The notes: a model not told the origin generated them from the sequence alone. DNA of 64,000 nucleotides from Lachnospiraceae bacterium (GCA_014804695.1 JAAUZJ010000002.1:1-64000); one strand, 5' to 3'. Counted from the stretch's first letter, positions 34,695 to 45,476 are shown. Program-made: numbers and translations.

Positions 34695-34713
34695 ATATAA
34701 CTAACACTTGATT

Positions 34714-34742
34714 ATTCTATTATAGATTGGATAAAAATGCAA
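34714..34742 (-). promoter_or_regulatory. Promoter of tRNA-Glu
   Basis: On the minus strand, TTGCAT (34742-34737), 17-bp spacer, TAGAAT (34719-34714), ending 19 bp before the tRNA 5' end. Confidence 0.8.
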
Positions 34743-34780
34743 GTGTTTTTTGCATTTTTTTAAAGTTTTTTAAAAGTATT

Positions 34781-34811
34781 TTGACATTAGTTTTGCTTAG
34801 TATGATATAAT
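34781..34811 (+). promoter_or_regulatory. Promoter of the large secreted protein gene
   Basis: TTGACA at 34781-34786 and an extended minus-10 TGATATAAT (TATAAT at 34806-34811). The 19-bp spacer is long, but the TG extension compensates. The leader holds a short CTGC-GAA-GCAG hairpin (34835-34845). Confidence 0.65.
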
Positions 34812-34895
34812 AACCGCAGAGGAAAAGCAAGCGGCTGCGAAGCAGACATTTGTTTTTGTAATTATACTGTAATTAAAAAAGAGGAGAAGTCCAAT

Positions 34896-37800
34896 ATGAG
34901 TAAAAGAATCGTATCAGCATTATTGATATTTGTTTTACTTGTTTCCAGCGTTGATATAAATGCACTGGCTATGCCGGATATAAAAGATGGGGTATCTGAG
35001 GATGCACTAGATAGTTATGATGCGAAAAATGATGTAGTAGAGAACGATGCTGCGGATGAAGAGACAGCAAAGAGTGGTGAAGCGGAAGATGGTGCGTCAG
35101 AAAGCAATGAAACAGAAAATGATGCATTAAAAGGCGATGAGCAGGAAGACGATACATCAAAAAGCGATGAGCAGGAAGACGATGTATCAAAAAACGATGA
35201 AACAGAAGCCGATGCGTCAGAAAGCGATGCAGCAGAAGATGGCATAGAAAAAAGTGATACTACCGAAGGTAACGAAACAGAAGGCAATGATACAGAAACC
35301 GGTGCAGACATCGAAGACGAAGGCGTTATTGCTGAAACTGAAGTTGATGCCGAAGCTCCCTCGTATTCAACAACTCAGAATTTTTTAATAGATACGGAGG
35401 CTCCATATGACGGTGACTACCTGTTAGTTGCAAACGTAAGTACAATTGCGGGCGGAGCTTCTGAATCTGTAGGAGAACTTCCGACGGAAGATGTGGCTGC
35501 ATATAATATGAGAGCATCGGAAGGTTCTGTGTTTTCGTCTGATAATCCGAATGTCTATGCTTTTGATGATAACGGAAGGGGAATTATTGACCCGGCATCT
35601 TTTTTGCCGGAACTCGTTCTTGACGAGGCAGGGGTGGATTATCAAGCTAGTGAGGAAGCGGCAGAAGTTACTTATTCTATTGACGATGAGAGAACCTTTT
35701 ACCTGAATACAACATCAGACAGTCAATATAATCCTGTTGATTGTGTTTGCGTTGCGATTAGTGAATATTGTACGGTATGGGTGCCGATGGATGATCCGAT
35801 TTATGTCAATGATGCTTCGAAGATGCAAGATTATATGGATGAGCTTGCTAAAGAGTTTGATGCGCAATTTCCTAAGATGACGGAGAACTTTGGGAGCAAG
35901 GATAGGGTAGACGAATTGTATGGAGACAATGACGGTAAAACAGCGTTGTTGTGTTATGACATTAACGGGAACGGAATGAGCGGCTCTTCTTATACGGCGG
36001 GATATTTTTTTGCCGCAGATTTAAATATAAATTATAGTAATAGAACAAATAATAATATAGACTGTCTGCACATTGATTCATGGCAGGGGATGAGCAGAAA
36101 AACGTCAAATAATACACTTGATTCCGTGTATAGCAAGCGGACTATGGTGCATGAATTACAACACATGATTAATTATTCGATATGCAGGGAAAATGAAAGC
36201 AAGTTTACCAAGCTTAGTATACCGACATATTTAAATGAAGCATATTCTGAGGCGGCTGCACATTTATGCTATGGTGAAGCAACGAGCAGAATTAATAATT
36301 ATAACAATAATTCAAATATTGCCGGGGGAAAGGTGTCTTTACTTAATTGGGACAAAAATAATTCGCTTAGTAATTATGCGCTCAGTTATCTTTTTAGTCA
36401 GTATATTCGTATTCAGTATGAGAATGGTGAGAATATTTATAAGGATACTATGGCGGACTTGACCGAGTCCAATGACCTTTTCGGGATTATTGCGTATAAA
36501 CTTGGAGTAAGCGGGGAAGAGCTGCTGTTTAACTTCCGCGCGGCCTTATTTTTAAAAAATGCGGAAGGGGAATACGGATTCGGAGGAGAGAAATGGGCGG
36601 AAACAATTAAGTCTAACAGTACGAACGCAGGTAACGTATCAGGTCTTGAGCCCGGTGCAGCAGTTGTTATACCTTTTAACGATAGTTTTGAACCTTCGGG
36701 AGCCGGAAGCAATATCCGTTTTGCAGGAATGTATAAGGAGTTAACCAATGATGATGTAGAGGTGGAGATATCCGGTGTGGCTGATATTACGCAGGAACTG
36801 GGAGAATTACAGCTTTCCGCATCGGTATTGCCTAAGGGAGTAAGTCAGAGTGTGATTTTCACATTGCCATATGAAGCGGACAGGGTGCATGCTGAAGTGA
36901 CTACGGATGGGCTTGTAAGCGCGCTTTCAAACGGAACGGTGACTGTTAGGGCTACATCGGTTTTAAATCCGGCTAAATATACTGATGTAAAAATTAATAT
37001 AAGCGGACAGCAGGCGGTTGGCGTTGAACATACCCGCGATCTGCTCTGGAACGGCGTTAGAATAAGCTACAGTATTACGGATCCGGCGGACGCGGTACTA
37101 TATTATACAATGGATGGAACGGATCCGGCGCTAAGTAGTGATGTGATGCCGGCGGATGGACTGTTTTTTGATACAAAAGGAAGCTATGTGATTAGGATAT
37201 GGGCGCATGATCCAAACGGAGTTTATAGGGATTGTTATAATAAGGAAAATATAGTTATAGGGCAGGTGAACGAGCCTGTAATAAATGCGCAGAAAGCTGA
37301 TGAGGAGGGTGTTTTTGCATATAATATAACAATTCAGGCTAATGAGGGAGAGACGGTTTATTATACAACGGATGGAACTATTCCATCTATAGTAAACGGA
37401 ATAGAATATGAGGGCAGTTTTACAATAGATAAGCCCGGCACTACAATACTTAGCGCGATTGCAACAAAAGAAGGGATGATGGTAAGCGATGTAGTAACAT
37501 GTGAGGTTAGAAACTTTACTACGCTAGTTATGGAACAGCGCCGTAGGCCGGTGTCTGGCGGAATAATGGTTGACTACATAGCATCGAAGCCGGAAAATGT
37601 AGAATTCTATTATACGACGGATGGAACGGAGCCGACAACGGACAGTGACGTAATACCTGATGATGGCATACTTTTTGATGAGGCAGGAAGTTATACATTG
37701 AAAGTTTTAGGGCATGCTCCAAACGAGTTATATAGAGATGCCTATGACGAGGATGAAATTGTTGTGGAACGGTTTAAAGAACCTGTCATAGATGTACAGA

Positions 37801-40064
37801 CGGAGGTAGTGAGCCTTGGGATTCAGCGCGTGACGATTCAGGCTGAGGAAGGGGCGGTTGTTTACTATACAATCGATGCATCAATCCCGTCTATGGAAAA
37901 CGGAATAAAATATGAAGAGCCTTTTATTATAGATACTTTGGGAACTACAACGGTTAAGGCTGTTGCAATAAAAGAGGGAATGGCAGACAGTTTTGTGGTA
38001 TCAGAGGATGTCATAGTACAGTATTTACATGAATATATGTCTGAGGACGAACGCAAACCATATATGACACAGATGTCATTTTCTCTGAACAAAAAATCCG
38101 CAGAAGGTGTACATTTTTCGATTCTTCCGATAATGGATAAGGAGATTGTTGACGCCAAGTTTGTGGATGATTCCGGTGACTTTTTGCTTAAGCGTTTGGC
38201 CGGAAAAAATAACTGGAGCCTTAGCCTTATAAATAAGGAAATTGCAAATAAGACCTATCAGACTAAAGTAAGGGTTATATCCAAGACTTCCGATAATGAA
38301 GCTTATGCCGATATAATTGATATTAAGATAAAAATTACGGATGTAAGTCCGAAGGTATCTCTAAAGGCGGTGACAATTAATACGGCATATCCTTTGGCCG
38401 GATATCCGATTGATGCATCTTCTAAAAGCGGTAAGGTAGAAATTATTGGACTTGAAAACGGAAAGGATGCAGGTTTTATTGATAATTTTGACATAAAGGA
38501 TGGCATGCTTTATTTAAAGAGACCATATGACGAATTTGTTAAAACAGCTTCTAATAAGCCTGTTCTTTCAGGTAAACTGTATGTGCAGGTGGAAGGTTAT
38601 GAGCCGCAGGAGCTTAATTTGAATATTAAGACCACAAATAAGGCACCGGTGCTTACGCCGTCTGCTTCAGCAATCAGACTTAATTATAATAAACTGAGTA
38701 AGGATAAGAGTTTTGAATTTACACTGGATAAAAAGATTAACGCTAAAGAGAAACTTTGTCTTTCGGATATAAAAGCAGTATCTTTAAATGAAAAAGGCGG
38801 GAAAAATTATAGAAATGTCGCAGAACTTCTTCAGGATGGTAATGCGTTGTCTTGCAGCGATGGGCAGCATATTACTGTTAGTTTCAAAGAAATAAAAGCC
38901 GGAACATACACACTGCCGCTTCTTATTTCAGCGGGTACAGGGGAAGATACGTTTAGGGATGTAAGCTGCAGTGTTAAGTTTACTATTGAGAAAGCGGATG
39001 TTTTACCGGAGTTTAAACTGAGTACAGCCAAGGTGACACTTAATCGCCAGACGAGTGGGGAAAAGACATATATAGCAGTAAGATCATCTGCGCAGAGCAA
39101 TTTGGGGCTTGCGGATGTAGAGTGCGAGTATGCTGGAGTGACTAATTCAGTCAATGTGGATCAAAACGTGAGTCTTGTTTATAATACCGATACGAAACAG
39201 CTCGAGGCTAAGATAGTTGGCGAGCCGGCAGGTAATACTTATAAATTTGAATGTACGCCGGTTTATGATGAGACTTTGGGATTGGACGGTACTAATAAAG
39301 AAGCGGGAGAAGCTACGCAGGATAAAGCACAAGACAATATAAAGGGTAAAACTGTAATAGTAATGGTTTCTATAATAGATAAAGCTCCCACAGTAACCCT
39401 GAAATCAAAAGGCAGCATCGATGTACTAAACCGCAATAGTTCAGCGATTACATATACAATTAAGAAAAACAATTTTACCGATGAGATTATCTTTGTTGAT
39501 TTCGAGAGTGCGGCCAAGGTTACGCCATCAATTCTGGATGCAAGAGACTTTTTTAATAAGCCGGTACTAAACGCTGATTCAACCGTAACCGTTTCGGCAA
39601 AAGAGGATGTGACCTTTACCAAAGGTATGAAATATGCCTTTCGGCTTAAATTTGAGTTAAAAGATAATCAAAATGTAAGGACTATTACAACAAAAGATAT
39701 AATAATTAAGCCCAAGCAATCCTCAGTAAAATTAAAAGCAACTGCCAAACCGGTATTTTATACATATGTAAATAGAGGAAATAATACCCAGACAGTTACT
39801 TTGCAAAGTAATAATGGAATGATTGAGAAAGTTGAATACAATGAAAGTTCCAATAAGAAAGTTCCTAAAGGCATTGAACCTATATTTGATGAGAATGGGC
39901 AGCTTAAGGGAGTGACCTTTGACGGTAGCGAAAATATAAAGAAGGGAAGCTATAAATTGACTTTTAATGTGTATTATAAGGGGCAGATGTGGGAGAAAGC
40001 TACCAGCAGGAAGGAATCGTATGCAAAAGCGAAGGTGGTTAGATTGACTGTAGTAGTTAAATGA
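34896..40064 (+). CDS. 1722-residue secreted metallopeptidase-like surface protein
   Basis: Signal peptide at residues 1-25. Residues 30-150 are a low-complexity acidic region (repeats of DExE/DD-SK-DE). Residues about 250-560 contain a zinc-peptidase signature, TMVHELQHMINY near residue 418, followed 28 residues later by LNEAYSEAAAH, the layout of M30 (hyicolysin-like) gluzincins, with the second Glu as third ligand. Next come a Big_2-like module (about 625-705) and four chitobiase-C-terminal-like modules in an A-B-A-B order (about 710-1045, each with VxYYTxDGTxPS or similar). Residues 1045-1722 are further beta modules with VxxSxIDKAPTVTLK-type repeats. No LPXTG anchor. Probably a secreted protease acting on host or dietary glycoprotein; the substrate is unknown. 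Confidence 0.7.
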   Translation: MSKRIVSALLIFVLLVSSVDINALAMPDIKDGVSEDALDSYDAKNDVVENDAADEETAKSGEAEDGASESNETENDALKGDEQEDDTSKSDEQEDDVSKNDETEADASESDAAEDGIEKSDTTEGNETEGNDTETGADIEDEGVIAETEVDAEAPSYSTTQNFLIDTEAPYDGDYLLVANVSTIAGGASESVGELPTEDVAAYNMRASEGSVFSSDNPNVYAFDDNGRGIIDPASFLPELVLDEAGVDYQASEEAAEVTYSIDDERTFYLNTTSDSQYNPVDCVCVAISEYCTVWVPMDDPIYVNDASKMQDYMDELAKEFDAQFPKMTENFGSKDRVDELYGDNDGKTALLCYDINGNGMSGSSYTAGYFFAADLNINYSNRTNNNIDCLHIDSWQGMSRKTSNNTLDSVYSKRTMVHELQHMINYSICRENESKFTKLSIPTYLNEAYSEAAAHLCYGEATSRINNYNNNSNIAGGKVSLLNWDKNNSLSNYALSYLFSQYIRIQYENGENIYKDTMADLTESNDLFGIIAYKLGVSGEELLFNFRAALFLKNAEGEYGFGGEKWAETIKSNSTNAGNVSGLEPGAAVVIPFNDSFEPSGAGSNIRFAGMYKELTNDDVEVEISGVADITQELGELQLSASVLPKGVSQSVIFTLPYEADRVHAEVTTDGLVSALSNGTVTVRATSVLNPAKYTDVKINISGQQAVGVEHTRDLLWNGVRISYSITDPADAVLYYTMDGTDPALSSDVMPADGLFFDTKGSYVIRIWAHDPNGVYRDCYNKENIVIGQVNEPVINAQKADEEGVFAYNITIQANEGETVYYTTDGTIPSIVNGIEYEGSFTIDKPGTTILSAIATKEGMMVSDVVTCEVRNFTTLVMEQRRRPVSGGIMVDYIASKPENVEFYYTTDGTEPTTDSDVIPDDGILFDEAGSYTLKVLGHAPNELYRDAYDEDEIVVERFKEPVIDVQTEVVSLGIQRVTIQAEEGAVVYYTIDASIPSMENGIKYEEPFIIDTLGTTTVKAVAIKEGMADSFVVSEDVIVQYLHEYMSEDERKPYMTQMSFSLNKKSAEGVHFSILPIMDKEIVDAKFVDDSGDFLLKRLAGKNNWSLSLINKEIANKTYQTKVRVISKTSDNEAYADIIDIKIKITDVSPKVSLKAVTINTAYPLAGYPIDASSKSGKVEIIGLENGKDAGFIDNFDIKDGMLYLKRPYDEFVKTASNKPVLSGKLYVQVEGYEPQELNLNIKTTNKAPVLTPSASAIRLNYNKLSKDKSFEFTLDKKINAKEKLCLSDIKAVSLNEKGGKNYRNVAELLQDGNALSCSDGQHITVSFKEIKAGTYTLPLLISAGTGEDTFRDVSCSVKFTIEKADVLPEFKLSTAKVTLNRQTSGEKTYIAVRSSAQSNLGLADVECEYAGVTNSVNVDQNVSLVYNTDTKQLEAKIVGEPAGNTYKFECTPVYDETLGLDGTNKEAGEATQDKAQDNIKGKTVIVMVSIIDKAPTVTLKSKGSIDVLNRNSSAITYTIKKNNFTDEIIFVDFESAAKVTPSILDARDFFNKPVLNADSTVTVSAKEDVTFTKGMKYAFRLKFELKDNQNVRTITTKDIIIKPKQSSVKLKATAKPVFYTYVNRGNNTQTVTLQSNNGMIEKVEYNESSNKKVPKGIEPIFDENGQLKGVTFDGSENIKKGSYKLTFNVYYKGQMWEKATSRKESYAKAKVVRLTVVVK

Positions 40065-40129
40065 TTTATCACATAAGGGAAAAATATGATCAGAGAAAAA
40101 TATAATGGATAAAACAGGAAATTTCCCCC

Positions 40130-40158
40130 TTGCATTTTCCAGCCATTAGTGATACAAT
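40130..40158 (+). promoter_or_regulatory. Promoter of the rimP-nusA-infB operon
   Basis: TTGCAT at 40130-40135, 17-bp spacer, TACAAT at 40153-40158. The transcript would have a leader of about 145 nt. Confidence 0.7.
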
Positions 40159-40191
40159 AACTAAGATATATAGTATATTACTGTTAGAATC

Positions 40192-40220
40192 AGAGTGGAC
40201 TTGCGAGTCCACTCTTTTAC
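40192..40220 (+). terminator. Leader terminator/attenuator before rimP
   Basis: A perfect 10-bp stem AGAGTGGACT (40192-40201) with AGTCCACTCT (40206-40215), tetraloop TGCG, then TTTTACTG. It lies about 30 nt into the operon leader, downstream of the promoter and 90 nt before rimP. A second hairpin CCCCG...CGGGG follows (about 40250-40269). Confidence 0.75.
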
Positions 40221-40308
40221 TGTATTAATTATCTATATAAGTCAATAACCCCGATGTAAGCAACGGGGCAATTTACCCTCGCAGGAATAAAAAGGAGGAA
40301 CAGCATAA

Positions 40309-40773
40309 ATGTCCACAAGGGAGACATATGAGACCAAGACAGAGACTTTACTCGCGCCGATAGTAGAGCGGTTCGGCGTAGAAATTTATGATATAGAGTA
40401 CCTTAAAGAGGGAAGTGATTGGTATTTGCGTGTATATATTGATAAACCCGAGGGTGTCAATATAAATGACTGCGAGAACGTAAGCCGCGCTCTTTCCGAC
40501 GAGCTAGACAGGGAAGATTTTATACAGGATGCTTATATATTAGAGGTAAGCAGCCCCGGTCTTGGCAGGGCGCTTAAGAAGGATAAACATCTTGAGAAAA
40601 GTCTGGGTGAAGAAGTTGAGATCAAAACCTATAAGCCGATAGATAAATGCAAGGAGTTTCAGGGCATTTTGAAGACTTATGATAATGACACGATTACGAT
40701 AACAATTAATGAAGAAGAAAAAATATTTGCCAGAGCAGAGATAGCGATCATAAGACTGGCGCTTGATTTTTAG
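40309..40773 (+). CDS. rimP: Ribosome maturation factor RimP
   Basis: Assists assembly of the 30S subunit. The 154-residue protein shows the N-terminal domain (VERFGVEIYDIEYLKEGSDWYLRVYIDKPEG), the DCENVSRALSDELD helix and EVSSPGLGRAL signature, and a C-terminal SH3-like domain. AAAGGAGGAA precedes ATG 40309. First gene of the operon that continues to ribF; nusA starts 27 bp after its stop. Confidence 0.96.
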   Translation: MSTRETYETKTETLLAPIVERFGVEIYDIEYLKEGSDWYLRVYIDKPEGVNINDCENVSRALSDELDREDFIQDAYILEVSSPGLGRALKKDKHLEKSLGEEVEIKTYKPIDKCKEFQGILKTYDNDTITITINEEEKIFARAEIAIIRLALDF

Positions 40774-40799
40774 AACAACACAAGGAGGATACCGGAAAA

Positions 40800-42014
40800 A
40801 TGAATAAGGAATTAATGGAAGCATTGGATATGCTGGAAAAGGAGAAAGACATCAGTAAGGAAACTCTTTTTGATGCGATTGAGAATTCTTTGCTTACAGC
40901 CTGTAAGAACCATTTTGGCAAGGCGGATAACATAAAGGTGGAGATTGACAGAGACACCTGCGATTTCCTTTGCTATGCGGAGAAGGAGGTTGTAGAAGAG
41001 GTTGAGGATGACTGCCTTCAGATTTCACTTAGCGACGCTAAGGAGATTTCCAAGAAAGCAAGCCTTGGCGATATTCTTCATGTGGAGATCAAATCCAAAG
41101 AGTTTGGACGTATTGCCACGCAGAACGCTAAGAATGTAATTTTGCAGAAAATCCGTGAGGAAGAAAGAAGCGTTATATATAATCAGTATTATGAAAAAGA
41201 AAAAGATGTAGTTACCGGTATAGTGCAGCGTTATATAGGTAAGAACATATCAATCAACCTTGGAAAAACGGACGCTATTTTGAATGAAAATGAACAGGTT
41301 CGCACAGAAAGCTTCAGACCTACCGAAAGGATCAAGGTGTATATCCTTGAAGTTAAAAATACTCCGAAAGGACCAAGGATTCTTGTAAGCCGTACGCATC
41401 CCGAACTTGTAAAGAGATTATTTGAGACGGAAGTTACGGAAATCAAGGACGGTACTGTAGAAATTATGAGTATTGCCAGAGAGGCCGGAAGCAGGACGAA
41501 GATGGCAGTACGTTCCAATAATCCCAATGTAGATCCTGTCGGTGCATGCGTCGGAATGAACGGGGCAAGGGTTAATCTTATTGTAGAAGAGCTTCGAGGC
41601 GAAAAAATCGATATTGTAAACTGGGACGAAAATCCCGGTAATTTAATACAGAATGCATTGTCACCGGCTAAGATTGTTGCCGTTTTTGCAGATCCGGACG
41701 AAAAGACTGCAAAAGTGGTTGTGCCGGATTACCAGCTTTCCTTAGCTATTGGTAAGGAAGGACAGAATGCAAGGCTTGCGGCAAGACTGACCGGCTATAA
41801 AATCGACATTAAGAGTGAGACACAGGCCAAAGACGCTCTGGGCTTCCGATATGAAGACTATGAGTATGATGATTATGATGAAGAATTATATGACGGTGAA
41901 TCATATGACGAAAAAGAATACACTGATGAAGATTATGATACTGAAGCATATGATGATGTAGAAGCATATAATGAGGAAGATGAAGTCAGTCAGGAAGAAA
42001 CTGAGGTAGAATAA
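40800..42014 (+). CDS. nusA: Transcription termination/antitermination factor NusA
   Basis: Binds RNA polymerase and modulates pausing, termination and antitermination. The 404-residue protein has the N-terminal RNAP-binding domain (1-125), an S1 domain (about 135-200), and two KH domains (about 205-345, with GACVGMNGARVNLIVEELRGEKIDIV and LAIGKEGQNARLAARLTG). After that comes an acidic, Tyr-rich tail (about 352-404, DYEYDDYDEELYDGESYDE-like). No acidic repeat domains of the enterobacterial type, as usual in Firmicutes. RBS CAAGGAGGA precedes ATG 40800. Confidence 0.97.
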   Translation: MNKELMEALDMLEKEKDISKETLFDAIENSLLTACKNHFGKADNIKVEIDRDTCDFLCYAEKEVVEEVEDDCLQISLSDAKEISKKASLGDILHVEIKSKEFGRIATQNAKNVILQKIREEERSVIYNQYYEKEKDVVTGIVQRYIGKNISINLGKTDAILNENEQVRTESFRPTERIKVYILEVKNTPKGPRILVSRTHPELVKRLFETEVTEIKDGTVEIMSIAREAGSRTKMAVRSNNPNVDPVGACVGMNGARVNLIVEELRGEKIDIVNWDENPGNLIQNALSPAKIVAVFADPDEKTAKVVVPDYQLSLAIGKEGQNARLAARLTGYKIDIKSETQAKDALGFRYEDYEYDDYDEELYDGESYDEKEYTDEDYDTEAYDDVEAYNEEDEVSQEETEVE

Positions 42015-42018
42015 AGTA

Positions 42019-42297
42019 TTGAATGGTAAGAAGAAAATTCCCATGAGACAATGCGTGGGCTGCGGAGAAATGAAAAATAAAAAAGAGATGATGAGGGTGC
42101 TTAAGACCTCAGAAGGCGAGGTCATGTTAGATATGACCGGCAGGAAAAACGGCAGAGGGGCGTATCTTTGCATGACGAAAGAGTGTCTTTTTAAGGCGAG
42201 GAAGAACAAGGGCTTGGCACGTTCCTTCAAAATGAATATTCCGGATGAAATATATGATAAACTGGAAAGGGAGTTTGAAGAAAATGTGCAGGGATAA
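42019..42297 (+). CDS. ylxR: YlxR family RNA-binding protein
   Basis: A 92-residue basic protein of the YlxR/DUF448 family, with KKIPMRQCVGCGEMKNKKEM at the start and the GRGAYLC motif in the middle. I accept TTG 42019 as the start because family members begin a few residues before IPxRxCxxC and GAGG lies 11 bp upstream. It sits between nusA and ylxQ, its normal place; it overlaps ylxQ by 14 bases, showing translational coupling. Confidence 0.9.
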   Translation: MNGKKKIPMRQCVGCGEMKNKKEMMRVLKTSEGEVMLDMTGRKNGRGAYLCMTKECLFKARKNKGLARSFKMNIPDEIYDKLEREFEENVQG

Positions 42298-42652
42298 TGA
42301 GATTATTAATAAAAAGGTGTTATCCATGCTTGGTCTTGCAGCTCGTTCCAGAAATGTCGTTAGCGGAGGATTTGCAACAGAGAACGCAGTAAAGTCAGGG
42401 AAGGCATATATGGTAATAGTATCAGATGATGCTTCAGGTAACACGAAAAAAAAGTTTAGAAATATGTGTGCATATTATAAAGTGCCCATTTATCAGTTTG
42501 GAGTAAAAGAAGTTCTTGGACATTCAATGGGAAAACAGGACAGAACTTCCCTGGCAATTACAAATGAGGGGTTTGCAAATTCGATACGAGGACATTTGGA
42601 AGATTTGATATTAGACGGAGGTAGTGAGCATGGCGAAAATGAAAGTATATGA
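42284..42652 (+). CDS. ylxQ: L7Ae-family ribosomal protein YlxQ
   Basis: A 122-residue L7Ae/L30e-type RNA-binding protein, with [39 protein letters not shown] and [20 protein letters not shown]. It may bind K-turn RNA. ATG 42284 is chosen on homology and because GGGAG lies about 9 bases upstream; it overlaps the end of ylxR by 14 bases and the infB start by 23 bases. Confidence 0.9.
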   Translation: MCRDNEIINKKVLSMLGLAARSRNVVSGGFATENAVKSGKAYMVIVSDDASGNTKKKFRNMCAYYKVPIYQFGVKEVLGHSMGKQDRTSLAITNEGFANSIRGHLEDLILDGGSEHGENESI

Positions 42653-45476
42653 TATCGCAAGAGAGTTAGATAAGCAGAGCAAAGAAATTGTTGCTTTTTT
42701 ACAAGATAAAGGATTTGAGGTAAAGGCGGCTCAAAGCTCAATAGATGAAGATGCAGTTGCATTGGTTCGTAAGCAGTTTGGAAACAGTGATGCAGAAAAT
42801 GCAAAAAATGCAGCAAAAAGTGAAAAAAATGTGGGCGTGGAAAATAAAGCGGCACAAACGGATAATAAGCAGGATGTGGCACAGGATAAAGCGCAGAGCA
42901 GTCAAACGGAAAAAGTGCAGCCTGCAGCAGACAACAGACAATCCGGCGCCGAAAATAAGCAGCCGAAGGCAGAAAGCGATAAACCGGCTGAGAACAAGCA
43001 GCCTAAGCCTGCTGAAGAACCGAAGAAAAAGAAAAAGATCATCTTCGTAAGCAATCCGCAAAATTCCAAGATGACTAAGGGAAAACCTGGTCAGGGAGGT
43101 CCGGATAGAAGACCGGCGGGAACAGGTAATAATCAGAAACCGCAGCAGCCGGAACATCATACAATTATAAGGCCTACTCATAAACCGTCTCAGGTAACGG
43201 CAGAACCTTATGACGTAAGGCAGAAACAGCAGCAGGAGCGCCAGTTAGAGCGCAGACAGCAGGAGAAACTGGAGAGGGAAAACAGAGAAAAAGAAAATAC
43301 CCTTAATAAGAAGGCTGCCTCGGAAAAGCCAAACAGAGGAAATAATAATAATGAAAATCGCAGAGTTGAAAGACAAAATCCACAAGCTAATAATGGCGGT
43401 CAAAGCAATAATCGCAGCACACAGTCTATGGCAGACGGCGGCAGGAATTTTAACAATAATGACCGCTCTCAGAGAAGAAATGGCGGGACGGACAATAGAT
43501 TTAAAAAGGGTGGAAATAACAAGGACTTTATGCCCGAGAGTCCCATCAAGGACAATGAAAAACATAGGGATGAAGAAAAACGTCGCATCTCTCAGGAGAA
43601 GGATAAACGTTCGCGTAAGGATTTAATTTACGAAGAGGATGACGTTAATATCAAAAACCGCAACAAAGCAGGCCGCTTTATTAAACCTGAGAAGAAGGTG
43701 GAAGCAGTTGTTGAGGAACAGATTAAGGTGATCACACTTCCCGAATCCTTAACGATCAGGGAACTTGCGGATAAGATGAAGATTCAGCCCTCAGTGATCG
43801 TAAAAAAACTCTTTATGCAGGGACAGATTGTGACCGTTAACTCGGAAATCAGCTTTGAAGATGCAGAGAATATCGCAATCGAATATGAGATCATTTGTGA
43901 AAAAGAAGTAAAAGTAGATGTAATAGAGGAACTTTTAAAAGAGGAAGAAGAGGACGAGAGCAAGATGGTTCCAAGACCGCCTGTAATCTGTGTTATGGGG
44001 CATGTTGATCATGGTAAGACGTCACTTCTTGATGCAATCCGTAAGACAAATGTAACGGATAAAGAAGCCGGCGGAATTACGCAGGCAATCGGTGCGTATA
44101 CTGTTAAAGCTAATAACCAGAAGATTACATTCCTTGATACACCGGGACATGAAGCGTTTACCGCAATGCGTATGCGCGGCGCTAATTCTACGGATATAGC
44201 GGTTTTGGTTGTAGCTGCGGATGACGGTGTTATGCCGCAGACTATAGAAGCTATTAACCATGCTAAGGCCGCAGGCATTGAAATTATTGTTGCGGTCAAT
44301 AAAATAGATAAGCCTAATGCAAATATCGACAGGGTGAAGCAGGAAATGACTGAGTATGAACTTATTCCCTCGGACTGGGGCGGCTCTACAGAGTTTGTAC
44401 CTGTTTCGGCTAAGTCAGGTGAAGGTATATCTACGCTGCTTGAGACTATCCTTCTTACAGCGGAGATTTTGGAGCTTAAAGCTAATCCTAACAGACGTGC
44501 GAGAGGTCTTGTTATTGAGGCCGAACTTGACAAAGGACGCGGTCCAGTGGCTACCGTGCTTGTACAAAAAGGTACCCTTCGCGTAGGCGATTTTATTTCC
44601 GCAGGCGCCAGCCATGGTAAGGTTCGTGCAATGATTGACGATAAGGGCAGAAGGGTAAAAGAAGCGCTTCCTTCCATGCCTGTAGAGATACTTGGACTTT
44701 CCGACGTACCAAGCGCAGGAGAGGTATTTATAGTACATGAAAATGATAAATCTGCAAAGTCTTATGCCGATACTTATATGTCGCAGCATAAAGAAGAAAT
44801 GATTGCAGATACTAAGTCAAGAATGTCTCTTGATGATCTGTTTAACCAGATACAGGAAGGAAACTTAAAAGAACTTAACCTTATTGTTAAGGCTGATGTA
44901 CAAGGCAGCGTGGAAGCTGTAAAACAGAGCTTAATGAAGCTTTCCAATGATGAGATTGTGGTTAAGTGTATACACGGCGGCGTAGGTGCAATCACAGAAT
45001 CTGACGTTACGCTTGCATCGGCATCTTCGGCAATCATTATCGGTTTCAATGTAAGACCTGATGCAACCGCTAAGTCGATAGCTGAGCGCGAGGGCGTGGA
45101 TGTCAGACTTTATAAAGTAATTTATCAGGCAATAGAGGATATTGAAGCTGCAATGAAGGGTATGCTCGATCCGATATATGAAGAAAAGATTATCGGTCAC
45201 GCAGAGGTACGCCAGATCTTCAAGGCTTCGGCAATCGGTAATATCGCAGGTTCTTATGTCTTAGACGGTGAATTCCAGAGAGGCTGTAAGATACGTATAT
45301 CCAGAGAAGGAGAGCAGATTTATGAAGGAAATCTTGCCTCACTTAAGAGATTTAAGGATGATGTAAAAGAAGTTAAAGCGGGCTTTGAGTGTGGTCTTGT
45401 CTTTGAAGGCTTCGATCAGATGAAAGAGCTTGATATAATAGAAGCATATATTATGGTGGAAGTACCAAGAACGTAA
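42630..45476 (+). CDS. infB: Translation initiation factor IF-2
   Basis: GTPase that places initiator fMet-tRNA on the 30S subunit and promotes subunit joining. The 948-residue protein opens with an IF2_N module ([20 protein letters not shown]), then a long Gln/Asn/Lys/Arg-rich disordered linker (about 55-340), a second IF2_N module (about 370-420), and the G domain: [33 protein letters not shown]. Domains II, III and IV ([25 protein letters not shown]) complete it. ATG 42630 follows GGAGG by 8 bp; the upstream in-frame GTG is less likely. It overlaps ylxQ by 23 bases. Confidence 0.97.
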   Translation: MAKMKVYDIARELDKQSKEIVAFLQDKGFEVKAAQSSIDEDAVALVRKQFGNSDAENAKNAAKSEKNVGVENKAAQTDNKQDVAQDKAQSSQTEKVQPAADNRQSGAENKQPKAESDKPAENKQPKPAEEPKKKKKIIFVSNPQNSKMTKGKPGQGGPDRRPAGTGNNQKPQQPEHHTIIRPTHKPSQVTAEPYDVRQKQQQERQLERRQQEKLERENREKENTLNKKAASEKPNRGNNNNENRRVERQNPQANNGGQSNNRSTQSMADGGRNFNNNDRSQRRNGGTDNRFKKGGNNKDFMPESPIKDNEKHRDEEKRRISQEKDKRSRKDLIYEEDDVNIKNRNKAGRFIKPEKKVEAVVEEQIKVITLPESLTIRELADKMKIQPSVIVKKLFMQGQIVTVNSEISFEDAENIAIEYEIICEKEVKVDVIEELLKEEEEDESKMVPRPPVICVMGHVDHGKTSLLDAIRKTNVTDKEAGGITQAIGAYTVKANNQKITFLDTPGHEAFTAMRMRGANSTDIAVLVVAADDGVMPQTIEAINHAKAAGIEIIVAVNKIDKPNANIDRVKQEMTEYELIPSDWGGSTEFVPVSAKSGEGISTLLETILLTAEILELKANPNRRARGLVIEAELDKGRGPVATVLVQKGTLRVGDFISAGASHGKVRAMIDDKGRRVKEALPSMPVEILGLSDVPSAGEVFIVHENDKSAKSYADTYMSQHKEEMIADTKSRMSLDDLFNQIQEGNLKELNLIVKADVQGSVEAVKQSLMKLSNDEIVVKCIHGGVGAITESDVTLASASSAIIIGFNVRPDATAKSIAEREGVDVRLYKVIYQAIEDIEAAMKGMLDPIYEEKIIGHAEVRQIFKASAIGNIAGSYVLDGEFQRGCKIRISREGEQIYEGNLASLKRFKDDVKEVKAGFECGLVFEGFDQMKELDIIEAYIMVEVPRT

